DNA of 64,000 nucleotides from Haloarcula laminariae. Lineage in GTDB: Archaea; Halobacteriota; Halobacteria; Halobacteriales; Haloarculaceae. Made by a program: the position numbers and the translations under genes. Position 1 is the stretch's first letter; every line of letters begins with the position of its first letter. Positions 36,184 through 45,250 of this stretch are shown here, in pieces. The stretch spans positions 310,001 through 374,000 of the forward strand of contig NZ_JAMZFY010000002.1 in the NCBI RefSeq assembly GCF_025457605.1, read 5' to 3'. Under the pieces are notes generated by a model, which was not told the origin of the DNA, did not search any database, and was given only the letters and a program-made list of their open reading frames with translations.

Positions 36184-37461
36184 ATGACAGCGCCCATCTC
36201 TGAGCGACTCGACGACGTCGACGCGGCCCGCGAGTCGGGCCGTCGGAAGATGGACTGGGCAGCCCAGCACATGCCCATCTGCGACGCACTCGCCGCCGAG
36301 TTCGAGGCCGACCAGCCCTTCGCCGGCGAGCGAATCGGCATGGCGATGCACGTCGAGGCGAAGACGGCCATCCTGGCCGAGCTCCTGGCCGCCGGCGGCG
36401 CGGAGGTCGCCATCACCGGCTGTAACCCCCTCTCGACGCACGACGACGTGAGCGCCGCGCTCGACGCCGTCGACGGCGTCACCTCCTACGCCGAGCGCGG
36501 CGTCGACGACGAGGCCTACTACGACGCTATCAAGGCCGTCATCGACCACGAGCCGACCATCACCGTCGACGACGGGATGGACCTCGTCGCGGCCATCCAC
36601 GAGGAGTACCCCGAGCTCATCGACACCATCGTCGGCGGCGCGGAGGAGACGACGACCGGCGTCCACCGCCTGCGTGCGATGGACGAGGACGGCCAGCTCG
36701 ACTACCCCGTCTTCGCCGTCAACGACACGCCGATGAAGCGCCTCTTCGACAACGTCCACGGCACCGGCGAGTCCTCGCTGGCGTCGATTGCGATGACGAC
36801 GAACCTCTCGTGGGCCGGCAAGACCGTCGTCGTCGCCGGCTACGGCCACTGCGGCAAGGGCGTCGCCAAGAAGGCGAGCGGCCAGAACGCCGACGTCGTC
36901 GTCACGGAGGTCGAGCCCCGCCGCGCCCTGGAGGCGCACATGGAGGGGTACGACGTCATGCCGATGGCCGAGGCCGCCGCCGAGGGCGACGTGTTCATCA
37001 CGACGACGGGCAACCGCGACGTCATCGTCGAGGAGCACTTCGAGGCGATGCAGGACGGCGTCCTGCTGGCCAACGCCGGCCACTTCGACGTGGAGATTGA
37101 CCTCGACGCCCTCTCGGACCTCGCGGTCGACAGCTACGAGGCCCGCGACGGCGTCCAGGCCTACGAGCTGGAAGACGGCCGGCGGCTGAACGTGCTCGCC
37201 GAGGGCCGACTCGTGAACCTGGCGACCCCCATCGCGCTCGGTCACCCGGTCGAGGTGATGGACCAGAGTTTCGGCGTCCAGGCCGTCGTGGTGCGCGAAC
37301 TGGTCGAGAACGGCGGGGCCTACGAGGCCGGCGTCCACGACGTGCCCGACCGGCTGGACAAGGAGGTCGCGGAGATCAAGCTGGAGGCCGAGGGCGTCGA
37401 GTTCGACGCGCTGACCGACACGCAGGCGGAGTACATGGACTCCTGGCAGCACGGGACGTAG
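36184..37461 (+). CDS. ahcY: S-adenosylhomocysteinase
   Basis: Hydrolyses S-adenosylhomocysteine to adenosine and homocysteine, relieving inhibition of methyltransferases. The 425 residues include CNPLSTHDDVSAAL, HRLRAMDEDGQLDYPVFAVNDTPMKRLFDN, the NAD-binding GYGHCGKGVAKKA and the C-terminal GVEFDALTDTQAEYM. This is the shorter archaeal form without the eukaryotic insertion. A 10-base-pair hairpin directly follows the stop. The deaminase gene upstream belongs to the same recycling process. Confidence 0.97.
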   Translation: MTAPISERLDDVDAARESGRRKMDWAAQHMPICDALAAEFEADQPFAGERIGMAMHVEAKTAILAELLAAGGAEVAITGCNPLSTHDDVSAALDAVDGVTSYAERGVDDEAYYDAIKAVIDHEPTITVDDGMDLVAAIHEEYPELIDTIVGGAEETTTGVHRLRAMDEDGQLDYPVFAVNDTPMKRLFDNVHGTGESSLASIAMTTNLSWAGKTVVVAGYGHCGKGVAKKASGQNADVVVTEVEPRRALEAHMEGYDVMPMAEAAAEGDVFITTTGNRDVIVEEHFEAMQDGVLLANAGHFDVEIDLDALSDLAVDSYEARDGVQAYELEDGRRLNVLAEGRLVNLATPIALGHPVEVMDQSFGVQAVVVRELVENGGAYEAGVHDVPDRLDKEVAEIKLEAEGVEFDALTDTQAEYMDSWQHGT

Positions 37462-37484
37462 GTGCTCGCGCTTGGCGCGAGCAC
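37462..37484 (+). terminator. Perfect 10-bp hairpin immediately after ahcY
   Basis: GTGCTCGCGC-TTG-GCGCGAGCAC forms a perfect stem-loop starting one base after the ahcY stop codon. There is no T-tract, so it may stabilise the 3' end or act as a boundary element instead of a simple terminator. Confidence 0.45.
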
Positions 37485-37614
37485 CGAACAGCCGAACGGG
37501 AACAGCGTGACCCGCGGAGGGGCCCGGCGAGACGCGCACGGGGAGCGACCGTCTGCCCGTTCAGCGGCGTCGTCGCGGGAACACATACGGTTCGGCGCCC
37601 GACTGAACGTATCA

Positions 37615-37800
37615 ATGGCCGGAAAACTCCTGGTCGAATTCTTCGCGGTCGAGTCCCTCCTGATTATGGGTGGGTTCTTCGTCGCCGCGTTCCTGCTGCC
37701 GCCCGACCCGTACTCACAGCTCCTCTCGACGGTGGTGATTCTGGCGGTGACGCTCCCGCTCTCGTACTGGCTGGTCTACAGGCGAGGAATCCCGTCCTGA
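37615..37800 (+). CDS. Small two-helix membrane protein (61 aa)
   Basis: A 61-residue protein starting MAGKLLVEFFAVESLLIMGG. Two hydrophobic segments (about 7-28 and 35-52) are separated by LPPDPYSQ, and the C-terminus is basic (VYRRGIPS). It lies alone between ahcY and priL. The function is unknown. Confidence 0.75.
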   Translation: MAGKLLVEFFAVESLLIMGGFFVAAFLLPPDPYSQLLSTVVILAVTLPLSYWLVYRRGIPS

Positions 37801-37883
37801 TGTCGCCCCGAAAGCGGACCCGCTGTGCTGACCGCTGACCCCGGGACGGCAATTTTATTCGGCCCGGCGCGCAAGCGGTGTCC

Positions 37884-38960
37884 ATGCAGCCCCTCCACGC
37901 GCGTTACCCGTTCCTGGCCGCCGCCCGCGAGGCCGTCGAGACGGCGGCGGTCGACCTGGGCGAGGTGGTCGCGACCGACGACGCCGTCACCCAGCGGGCC
38001 GTGGAGCGGGTCGAACACGCCATCACCGACGGGACGGTCGGCGAGCCACACCGGCGGACCCGCGTGGAACTGCTCTCCTATCCGGTCGCGCGGGTGCTCG
38101 TCTCGCTCGTCGATACACACGTCTGTACCCGCAAGTACGCCCAGGCCGAGGCCGAGACGGCCCAGGAGCGGTTCAGCGAGGAGTTCGCGGCGACGACGGA
38201 GTTCAAGTCCACGAGCACCGAGCGGGTGAGTCTCGACCAGCTGCTCGCCGAGTTCGACCTCGCCAGCGCCGTCACCGACGCCGACGGCGGCTACTGGGTC
38301 GAGGTGGGGACGTATCTGGACCTGGCGGCCGACCAGCGCGGGGACCGCTGGCGGCTGGTCAACCGGCCGCTGGCCGACGGACGGGTCCGCATCGCCGCCG
38401 ACGAACTCCACGTCCTGTTGAAGCAGGCCATCCGCCACCGGGTCGCGGAGGGGCTCCCGTTCCAGGTGCCCGACCCCATCGCCGACGAGCTCGGCGACGA
38501 GGTCGAACGCTTGAACGAGGTGCTCGCGGAGCTCGACCTCACACGGGAGATAGACACCGTCGTGCCGGAGCTGTTCCCGCCGTGTATGCAGGCGCTGCTG
38601 GACCAGGTCCAGAAGGGCGAACACCTCGAACACCACTCCCGCTTCGCCATCGCCGCCTTCCTGACGAGCATCGGGATGACGACCGACGAGATCGTCGACC
38701 TGTTCAACGTCAACCCCGGGTTCGGCGAGGAGGCGACCCGCTATCAGGTCGACCACATCCGCGGGGACACCAGCCCGACCGAGTACTCCACGCCGGCGTG
38801 TTCGACCATGCAGTCCTACGGCGACTGTGTCAACATGGACGACCTCTGTGAGCAAATCTCACACCCGATGGCGTACTACGAGCGGAAGATAGACGACGCC
38901 GACGACGAGGAACTGGAGGACTGGCGCGACGAGAACAGCGACGACGAGGCCGAAGCTTAG
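37884..38960 (+). CDS. priL: DNA primase large subunit PriL
   Basis: Regulatory subunit of the archaeal primase, needed with PriS to make RNA primers. The 358-residue protein has the helical N-terminal domain and the C-terminal iron-sulfur domain, with four cysteines visible in FPPCMQALL, PACSTMQSYGDC and MDDLC. HHSRFAIAAFLTSIGM is a strong family signature. I chose the ATG at 37884; an in-frame GTG lies two codons upstream. PriS is not in this window. The stop overlaps the convergent small-membrane-protein stop. Confidence 0.95.
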   Translation: MQPLHARYPFLAAAREAVETAAVDLGEVVATDDAVTQRAVERVEHAITDGTVGEPHRRTRVELLSYPVARVLVSLVDTHVCTRKYAQAEAETAQERFSEEFAATTEFKSTSTERVSLDQLLAEFDLASAVTDADGGYWVEVGTYLDLAADQRGDRWRLVNRPLADGRVRIAADELHVLLKQAIRHRVAEGLPFQVPDPIADELGDEVERLNEVLAELDLTREIDTVVPELFPPCMQALLDQVQKGEHLEHHSRFAIAAFLTSIGMTTDEIVDLFNVNPGFGEEATRYQVDHIRGDTSPTEYSTPACSTMQSYGDCVNMDDLCEQISHPMAYYERKIDDADDEELEDWRDENSDDEAEA

Positions 38961-39166
38961 AACTGCTGGCGTTCCAGCCAGATACCCGCTCCGAGCATCA
39001 CGACGACGAAGAGCCCGATAGCGCCGACCAGTGCGGTGCCGCCCTGCGGAGTCAGCCCCCCGTTCGCCGAGTAGGTCGAGGCGACGTAGACGGTTGCGCC
39101 GACGAACGTCACGAGGGCGATGGCCGAGATGACGACCTGTACGATTGCCTCCCGCTCGATTTCCAT
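38957..39166 (-). CDS. Small two-helix membrane protein (69 aa)
   Basis: A 69-residue protein starting MEIEREAIVQVVISAIALV. Hydrophobic segments occupy about 8-29 and 42-62, with a glycine- and serine-rich loop between them. It ends in WLERQQF. The stop codon shares bases with the priL stop, so the two genes converge with zero spacing. No function is known. Confidence 0.8.
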   Translation of the reverse strand: MEIEREAIVQVVISAIALVTFVGATVYVASTYSANGGLTPQGGTALVGAIGLFVVVMLGAGIWLERQQF

Positions 39167-39300
39167 ATCCGGCGATATCCCCGGGGCGGGCAAAAGGGTG
39201 TCGAAGCGCCCGACCCCTCCGTACCGCCGAGAGATTTAGGGTCGTTCGGGCCCTACGTTTCGACTGGACACACCGCGAAAAACAGCCGTGTCCGCCCGCT

Positions 39301-39933
39301 ATGACCCTGATTCACCCCTCGGACGACACCGAGCCGACTGCACTGGCACCCGACCCCGAGAGACTCGACGCCCGGTCCCGCCGCGCCTGGACCGAGCGGA
39401 TGGCCGTCGACCGTCGCGAGGACGACACGTACGCCGTCACCACCGAGAGCGGCCACACCTACCGCGTCGACCTGCGCGAGCACAGCTGTAGCTGCCCGGA
39501 CCACCGTATCCGCGGCGAGCAGTGCAAACACCTGCGGCGGGTCGCCATCGAGATAACCGCCCGCAGCGTCGCCCCGCCGGGCCGCGAGCGGGCGCGCTGT
39601 GATGTCTGTGGCCGTGTCACGTTCGTCCCCGAGGCGGCGTCCCCGCCCCACCGCTGCCGGCACTGCCGGCTCGTCGCCGGCGATATCGTCCTCGACCGCG
39701 AGACGGGCAAGCGCCTCGTCGTCGCCCGCGTTCTCGACGAGCGGGCCGACGAGCGCGTCGTCGAGGCCACCGGGGAGACCGTCGCGGAGTACGAGCGAAA
39801 CGACGGTTACCCCGCCGACGACCCAGTCGTCGAGGCGACGTATCTGAGCGACGCCCGGGGCTCGAACCCCTCCCGGCGCTACGCGTTCCCGCGGTCGCGG
39901 CTGGAGCGGACCGACGAACAGCGCATCGAGTGA
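39301..39933 (+). CDS. SWIM zinc-finger domain protein
   Basis: A 210-residue protein. The SWIM motif CxCx(n)CxH is CSCPDHRIRGEQCKH (about 64-78). A second zinc-binding cluster, CDVCGRV and CRHCRL (about 100-125), follows. SWIM domains bind DNA or protein and are common in haloarchaeal single-domain proteins. The C-terminal third is beta-rich with a basic region. It lies upstream of hjc on the opposite strand; no catalytic domain is present. Confidence 0.85.
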   Translation: MTLIHPSDDTEPTALAPDPERLDARSRRAWTERMAVDRREDDTYAVTTESGHTYRVDLREHSCSCPDHRIRGEQCKHLRRVAIEITARSVAPPGRERARCDVCGRVTFVPEAASPPHRCRHCRLVAGDIVLDRETGKRLVVARVLDERADERVVEATGETVAEYERNDGYPADDPVVEATYLSDARGSNPSRRYAFPRSRLERTDEQRIE

Positions 39934-40133
39934 TACCGACGGCTGTCTCAAACTGAGGTAAGTCACTACCGATTATCTTCACGAGCCGCCAGCATGACCG
40001 CTCGACACGGGGACGCCGCCGTCGGCGCGTCGACGCTTCTGGGCGGTTCGACGCACCACGAGTCGGTTCGGCCCACCCCCGCGACGGCGGCATGCGTTCT
40101 GGCACCGGTATCCCGGATAAACCTTCGTCGGCG

Positions 40134-40652
40134 CTACAGCATCTCGGCCGCCTCGTCCTTCGAGAGGTCGCCCCGCTCGAACGCCGAGAGGACGTCCAGG
40201 ACGGCCTGGTCCGGGCCGCTCTCCTCGGCCACCTCGTCGAGCGTGACCTTCTCCGTGTTGCCGACGAACTCCTCGAAGTCGGTGCCGTCGGCCAGCGCCG
40301 TCTCCTTCTTGACCCGGTAGTTCCCGCCGTCGGTCGTGTAGAGCTCGCCCGGGTGGAAGAAATACCAGTCCTCGCGGTCGAAGCGGGCGGCGACGCGGGG
40401 TTTCGCGCCGAAGTTCCGCGCGAAAAAGAGCAGCGCCTCTATCTCCTCCCCGTCCAGGTAGATGGGGTCGCCGGCGCTTGATTTCGCCTCGATAGCGTAG
40501 AACGTCTCCCCGTCGCCGGTCAGCACATCGGGCAGTTCCCGCTCGGTGGCGCTGCCGCTCGCCGGCGCCCGCATCACCGCGAAGCCGGCCTCGTCGAGTG
40601 CGTTGACCAGTTCCCGCTCGCGGCGGTCCCCCTTCGCGTTCGAGTTTGCCAT
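40134..40652 (-). CDS. hjc: Holliday junction resolvase Hjc
   Basis: Archaeal endonuclease that resolves four-way DNA junctions. The 172-residue protein has the N-terminal nuclease core: [49 protein letters not shown] with the catalytic E/D-x-K pattern, and [35 protein letters not shown]. The C-terminal 50 residues are an acidic helical extension typical of haloarchaeal Hjc. The gene is followed 140 bases away by the SWIM gene on the other strand. Confidence 0.95.
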   Translation of the reverse strand: MANSNAKGDRRERELVNALDEAGFAVMRAPASGSATERELPDVLTGDGETFYAIEAKSSAGDPIYLDGEEIEALLFFARNFGAKPRVAARFDREDWYFFHPGELYTTDGGNYRVKKETALADGTDFEEFVGNTEKVTLDEVAEESGPDQAVLDVLSAFERGDLSKDEAAEML

Positions 40653-40703
40653 TGCCCGTCGTTTCGTCGTGGCACGTAAAAACGCCTCGCGGTTCCGTCC
40701 GGC

Positions 40704-41354
40704 CTACGACGGTCCGTCCGCGTCGTCGCTGTCCCGCTCCGACCGGAGTCCCGCCCGGGACTCCAGTTCCCGAATCACCTGCTCACTCTCGCCGCCGTCG
40801 CTGCGAATCGCCGCCGCGTAGCGCTGGTACTCCTCGCGGGAGACGGTCACGGTCTTCGACTCGCCCCGGCGGGTCAGCTCCAGCCGGACCATCCCCTGTG
40901 GGTTGTTCCGGGTGCGGAAACTCGCCATCGCGGTGAAGACGAACCAGAACGCCAGGGCGGCCCCGAGGAAGTACGCCATCGCCGTCTCGAAGGCGAGCGT
41001 CTCCGCGCCGGTGGTCCATCGCTCCGGGTAGGCCACCTGGAAGAGGGCGACGCCGACCAGACAGAGCCCGGCGCCGACGAGGACGCCAACGTTTTCGCGC
41101 CGCGAGGACGGGAGGACGGCCACGACGCCGAGAAACATCGCCGGGATGCCCAGCCCGCCCAGCGTCCCGGCGAGCTTCTCGGCGGCCCGGAGGTCGCTCG
41201 CGCCCAGCCACCCGCCGACGGGCGTCGTCACGACCAGCAGGCCGAACACGACCGCGAGCGCCCCCACGACACAGAGCGTGGCCCCGGCGAAGACGCGACG
41301 CGGGTCCCGCCCCTCCCAGCGGCGGCCGCCGTACGCGTCTCCGAGCTGCTCCAT
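40704..41354 (-). CDS. Polytopic membrane protein with cytoplasmic C-terminal domain
   Basis: A 216-residue protein starting MEQLGDAYGGRRWEGRD. Five hydrophobic segments lie between about residue 20 and 145. A soluble, charged tail follows (RNNPQGMVRLELTRRGESKTVTVSREEYQRY) that resembles domains of haloarchaeal membrane permease-like proteins. It is next to hjc on the same strand, 51 bases upstream of it. The function is not assigned. Confidence 0.78.
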   Translation of the reverse strand: MEQLGDAYGGRRWEGRDPRRVFAGATLCVVGALAVVFGLLVVTTPVGGWLGASDLRAAEKLAGTLGGLGIPAMFLGVVAVLPSSRRENVGVLVGAGLCLVGVALFQVAYPERWTTGAETLAFETAMAYFLGAALAFWFVFTAMASFRTRNNPQGMVRLELTRRGESKTVTVSREEYQRYAAAIRSDGGESEQVIRELESRAGLRSERDSDDADGPS

Positions 41355-41390
41355 GCGAATTCGTTGTGTCCCATCCCACAAAACGGTACG

Positions 41391-42263
41391 TCAGACGGGC
41401 GTCGGACCCCGGAGCGCGCGCCCCGCGGCCAGACAGAGCGTCCCCAGGTGGTCGCTGTCGACCCGTTCGAGCGTGGCGTCGGGGAGCCGGTCGGCGAGTG
41501 CCTCGCCGGTGGCCGGGGCGACGTTGGTGTCCCGCCGGCCCTGCAAGACGGCGACCGGGACCGAGACCGCGTCGAGTTCGAACGGCCACGGCTCGGCGAG
41601 CAGACCGAGTTCACGGACGACGCCGCCCGGCCCGCGGCTCGTCGCCGCCAGCACGTCGGCCTGGACCAGCTCGGCGACCTCGTCGGTCGTGAGCGCCTCG
41701 GTTTCGGGCGGCGTGTCCGCGACGAGGTCCAGCGCCGCGTCGGGGCCCTGTCGACCGAGCGCCCACCGCTGGAGCCGGACGAGCGGCGCACACAGCCGCG
41801 GGACGTGTCGGGCCAGTGCCCCCATCGCTCGCTGTGCCCGGCCCCTGTCCCCGACGCCGGGCGGCCCGCTCCCGCTGACCACCGTCACCGACTCGACGGC
41901 GTCCAGCCGGTGACAGGCAAGCGCGAAGGGAGCCCCGCCGGAGAAGCCCACCACCCCGGCCGCGTCGGCGTCGAGACGGGCCAGCAGCGCGGCGGCGTCG
42001 TCGGGCCAGTCGGCGATGCCCCTATCGGCGTTGTCGGAGTCGCCGATACCCGGCCGGTCGGGGGCGATGAGGCAAACGCCGCGCTCGGCGGCGGGGGCGT
42101 CGAGCAGCCGCCCGAGCAGCCGCGAGCCGGGCGTCCCGTGACAGAAGAGGACGGGGCGGCCGGTCGGGTCGCCGTAGGTCTCGTAGGCGAGCCGCCGGCC
42201 GTCGAGAGCGAGATACTGTGGGTCGGTCGACCAGTCGCCGGCAGTCGGTTCGGCGGGGACCAT
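41391..42263 (-). CDS. Alpha/beta-fold hydrolase
   Basis: A 290-residue alpha/beta hydrolase. The nucleophile elbow is GFSGGAP (about 94-100), the oxyanion-hole segment HGTPGSR lies about 44-50, and VAVLQGRRDTNVAPATGEALA and VDSDHLGTLC supply the acid and histidine. This pattern is found in proline-iminopeptidase-like and esterase-like enzymes. The substrate is unknown. It is downstream of the PCNA gene on the same strand. Confidence 0.9.
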   Translation of the reverse strand: MVPAEPTAGDWSTDPQYLALDGRRLAYETYGDPTGRPVLFCHGTPGSRLLGRLLDAPAAERGVCLIAPDRPGIGDSDNADRGIADWPDDAAALLARLDADAAGVVGFSGGAPFALACHRLDAVESVTVVSGSGPPGVGDRGRAQRAMGALARHVPRLCAPLVRLQRWALGRQGPDAALDLVADTPPETEALTTDEVAELVQADVLAATSRGPGGVVRELGLLAEPWPFELDAVSVPVAVLQGRRDTNVAPATGEALADRLPDATLERVDSDHLGTLCLAAGRALRGPTPV

Positions 42264-42315
42264 ACGTCGTCGTACCGGAGAGCCGCGGAAAAAGCCTGAG
42301 CCTCGGTGGTGCGGG

Positions 42316-43059
42316 TTACTCGCTCTGGATGCGCGGCGCGAGCATGTAGGTGACCCGCCCCTGGCCCTCGGCGAAGTCGAAGTGCATCTTGACGGGGAAC
42401 TCCTCGCCCAGTTCCATCTCGACCTCGGCGTCTTTCGGGATGGCCTTGTTCATGTTCTTCAGGTAGTCAAGGGAGAACAGCGAGTGGGCGTCACCGGGCG
42501 TGAGGTCGATGAGGTCCTCCTGTGTGAGTTCGAGGTGGACGTCGTCGGTGTCGCCCTCGGCGTCGACGTAGAACAGCTCGTCGGTCGCGTCGACGCCCAG
42601 CGCGATGTGGTCGCTGACCATGTCCGCGGCGGTCACCGAGCGGTTGATGTCTTTCCCCTCGATGACGATGTGGGCGGAGAGGTCGAGGTCGGGGAGGTCG
42701 GGCTCCTGGCGGATGGAGTCGGGGTCGATGAGTGCGAGCGTGTACTCCAGGCCGTCGATGGCGATGTGGAGCTTGCGCGTCTCCTCGTCGAGTTCGAGGT
42801 GGACGAGCTGGCCCGAGTCAGCCATCCCGGCGATGTCCTCCAGCCGGGAGAGGTTGACCCCGATGAGGCCGCCGTCGGTCTCGTAGGACTCGAAGGCCGC
42901 CGCGTCGAGTCGCAGATCGACCATGCCGACGTTGGCCGGGTCGACCGCCCGAATCTCCAGCCCGTCGTCTTCGAGGTGGATCTTGCACTCGTCCACCAGC
43001 ACGCTCACTGAGTCGAGAGCCGACTTGAGCGTGTCCGCACTCACGATGGCGTTGAACAT
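42316..43059 (-). CDS. pcn: DNA polymerase sliding clamp (PCNA)
   Basis: Homotrimeric sliding clamp for replicative polymerases and repair factors. The 247-residue protein starts [19 protein letters not shown] and shows the two-domain repeat with [27 protein letters not shown], the interdomain region [12 protein letters not shown] and the C-terminal [25 protein letters not shown]. The surface is highly acidic, as in other haloarchaeal PCNAs. The ATG at 43059 is about 28 bases from a TATA-like box. Confidence 0.98.
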   Translation of the reverse strand: MFNAIVSADTLKSALDSVSVLVDECKIHLEDDGLEIRAVDPANVGMVDLRLDAAAFESYETDGGLIGVNLSRLEDIAGMADSGQLVHLELDEETRKLHIAIDGLEYTLALIDPDSIRQEPDLPDLDLSAHIVIEGKDINRSVTAADMVSDHIALGVDATDELFYVDAEGDTDDVHLELTQEDLIDLTPGDAHSLFSLDYLKNMNKAIPKDAEVEMELGEEFPVKMHFDFAEGQGRVTYMLAPRIQSE

Positions 43060-43083
43060 CTTGAACCGGGCTACGCCCCCATG

Positions 43084-43093
43084 CATTAAAAAG
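43084..43093 (-). promoter_or_regulatory. TATA-like box of pcn
   Basis: ACTTTTTAATG on the minus strand about 28 bases upstream of the pcn ATG, consistent with leaderless transcription. Confidence 0.5.
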
Positions 43094-43203
43094 TCCCTCA
43101 TTGAATCCGCGTGCGCGCGGGGGCGGGCCGGACACAGCGGGCGACGGGGTGGTTGCGACTGCAGGCACCGCCCGTATCCGACCGGCACGACAAGCGAGAG
43201 TGA

Positions 43204-43815
43204 ATGACCGACCCAGTCGACGAGAGGACGCGCCGGTGGAGCCGTCGGGCAGTGCTCCGGTCAGTCGCTGTCGGCGCTGGGGCGCTCGGAACTGCCGGCC
43301 TCGCCGCGGGCCAGACGGAGACGGACGGCGGCGGCGACCAGGGCGGGCAGCAACGGGCCGTCATCCCCGAACAGCAGCAGTACGACCAGACGGTGACGGG
43401 CTTTTTCATCCACATCGGTCCCGGCGTCGACCCGACGGAGGCCGGCGTCGCCGACCAGTGCGATTTCGTCGACTGGGCCGACGACGAGACGCTGGCCTAC
43501 GACGCCCAGCTCATCGACCGGAAGGCCGACCCCGAACAGACGCAGATAACGCTGTATCTCCACGAGCGCGTCGAGGTCGAGCCCGGGGCGCTGTTTATCA
43601 TCAACAACCGCGAGCAGTGCCGGAGCGGGTACCTCGGCATCTACCTCGAACCGGTCGGTATCAACCTGGCACAGCTCCGGAGCCGGGACTTCACGCCGAA
43701 CCCCGAGACCCAAGATGGCGGGGGCGGTGTCGGCGCCGCAGGCCCCGGCATGGGCGTCGCCAGCGGGCTGGCGGGACTGCTCGGGACGGGCTGGCTGCTG
43801 GGTCGGCGGCGCTGA
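43204..43815 (+). CDS. Tat-exported protein with C-terminal membrane anchor
   Basis: A 203-residue exported protein. The N-terminus has a Tat signal ([21 protein letters not shown], about 12-32). The folded part (about 50-165) is beta-rich with two cysteines (DQCDF and EQCRS). The C-terminus is a glycine-rich linker, PGMGV, a hydrophobic stretch and RRR, which is the layout of archaeosortase-processed PGF-CTERM-like anchors, although the PGF motif itself is not exact. The role at the cell surface is unknown. Confidence 0.8.
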   Translation: MTDPVDERTRRWSRRAVLRSVAVGAGALGTAGLAAGQTETDGGGDQGGQQRAVIPEQQQYDQTVTGFFIHIGPGVDPTEAGVADQCDFVDWADDETLAYDAQLIDRKADPEQTQITLYLHERVEVEPGALFIINNREQCRSGYLGIYLEPVGINLAQLRSRDFTPNPETQDGGGGVGAAGPGMGVASGLAGLLGTGWLLGRRR

Positions 43816-44075
43816 CACCGGCGAAGCGACACCGAGAGCAGAGTATGATACTCCCCTGGCCCGCCGGGGGCGACGGCCACTGTTTGCGAACAGAAAGCTG
43901 AGGTTTGTTATGTCAGCTCCCACTCACTAACTGGCGTTCTCAGCCGGTAGGCGTTTGTTTTTATCAGTAAATCTAGTGCAAACAGTAATATCTAAGCCGA
44001 TGATTTTCCACCAACTATCCGCAGACGAGTACCGAACCGCATGCAAGCGGTACGTACATAGATAAGATACGTATC

Positions 44076-45056
44076 ATGACTCGACGAAGTTCCACGACGG
44101 ACGAGAATAGTCTCAAACGACGGACATTCTTTACGACGGCTGGGGCCGCAGCGATATTCGGCCTCGCCGGGTGCAGCGGCAGCAGCCCCGACGAGACCGG
44201 TTCCGACTCCGGCGACGGTGACAGCAGCGGCGGCGACGGAAGTACCGACGCCCGCGCTGACGGTCCGTTCGGCGATATCGGGTTCGAGGACGGCGAACTG
44301 ACCGTCGGTATCAGCGACGACGCGGTCGCCGCGGTGAACGCGTTCTGGGAAGACGAGCTAATCGGGAGCGAGGAGGTCCCCACGGGTGCCTCCGAAATCA
44401 CGGTTTTCAGTGCCGACCGGACCTTCCACGGCGAAGCGGTCAGACTGGTCGCCGTCGACGACGAGGACAACGAAATCGACTCGACGACCGAGTCTTTCGC
44501 CGCCGACCCGTCGGTGAGCCGCGTGCGGTCGCAGGCAGCCAAGAACGACCGTCCGATGACCGAGGAGGCCGCCAACGAGTACAGCGGGGAGTTCACTACC
44601 GCGCTTGTCACCATAGAGAACGCGGGCGACGGCCCCCTGTTCGTTCCACAGTGGGGCTTCAAACCGGACACGAGCGTCTACCTCACCGACGGTGTCGCGA
44701 CCGTCGCGCCCGCCGGCGCGGCCGACGACCGGCTGTCGGACCCCTCCGACCACGTGCTCGTTCCCGCCGGCGGCACCGCCGAAGTCGTGCCGTTCTTCCC
44801 GAACCCCCGACACCTCTACTTCGAGCCCGACAGTGGCGGGGAGAACGAGGAGTGGCCCGAGTCCATCCGGAGTATGGGCGAGTGGCCGGACGGGTATGCC
44901 GACGGCGACGAGGTCGACGTCCCGGTGACCATCGAGGACGACCGCGGCGAGCGAGTCACGGACACCGTGACCGTGACCTACAGCGGCGGGATGTTCGACA
45001 TCGGCGGCCCGGCCGCAGCGGCGTATACGCCCGGAAGCGTCACCACCAGTAACTGA
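44076..45056 (+). CDS. Predicted Tat lipoprotein (326 aa)
   Basis: A 326-residue lipoprotein starting MTRRSSTTDENSLKRRTFF. The Tat motif KRRTFFTTAG precedes the hydrophobic core, and the lipobox LAGC places the lipidated cysteine near residue 33. A serine-, glycine- and aspartate-rich linker follows. The mature part is beta-rich, with an internal segment (ALVTIENAGDGPLFVPQWGFKP) resembling ligand-binding or Ig-like domains. No enzymatic motif is visible. An AT-rich promoter region of about 250 bases precedes the gene. Confidence 0.8.
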   Translation: MTRRSSTTDENSLKRRTFFTTAGAAAIFGLAGCSGSSPDETGSDSGDGDSSGGDGSTDARADGPFGDIGFEDGELTVGISDDAVAAVNAFWEDELIGSEEVPTGASEITVFSADRTFHGEAVRLVAVDDEDNEIDSTTESFAADPSVSRVRSQAAKNDRPMTEEAANEYSGEFTTALVTIENAGDGPLFVPQWGFKPDTSVYLTDGVATVAPAGAADDRLSDPSDHVLVPAGGTAEVVPFFPNPRHLYFEPDSGGENEEWPESIRSMGEWPDGYADGDEVDVPVTIEDDRGERVTDTVTVTYSGGMFDIGGPAAAAYTPGSVTTSN

Positions 45057-45098
45057 CTCCGTTTTGCACGGGTCCCGACGGCCCGTCCCGCAATCGTA

Positions 45099-45119
45099 GC
45101 AGGGAACGCCCGTCCCTGC
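45099..45119 (+). terminator. Hairpin downstream of the lipoprotein gene
   Basis: GCAGGGA (45099-45105) pairs with TCCCTGC (45113-45119) across a 7-base loop, 43 bases after the stop. There is no T-tract; it is a weak candidate for a 3'-end structure. Confidence 0.3.
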
Positions 45120-45250
45120 CGTGTTGCCCCGCTCACGTTCGGAGTTGAGCGCCAGCCCCCATCCGATGTACCTTTCCGGTTCCGCGGCGTCATCTCCAGT
45201 ATGAACTGGAATTCGCCAGCAGTTTCGACAGGGGATTCGGTGAAGTAACG

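Noticed and set aside
36157-37539. 460-codon open frame antisense to ahcY
   Set aside because: AhcY motifs on the plus strand are unambiguous; the antisense frame is rich in V, D, R and G without structure.
39934-40133. Open frame starting MTARHGDAAVGAST between the SWIM and hjc genes
   Set aside because: It runs on into the antisense of hjc and has no structural character; the 200 bases are best read as intergenic.
45201-45248. 15-codon ORF (MNWNSPAVSTGDSVK) just upstream of rlmE
   Set aside because: It ends two bases before the rlmE ATG, so a leader peptide is possible, but no ribosome-binding or conservation evidence can be seen.
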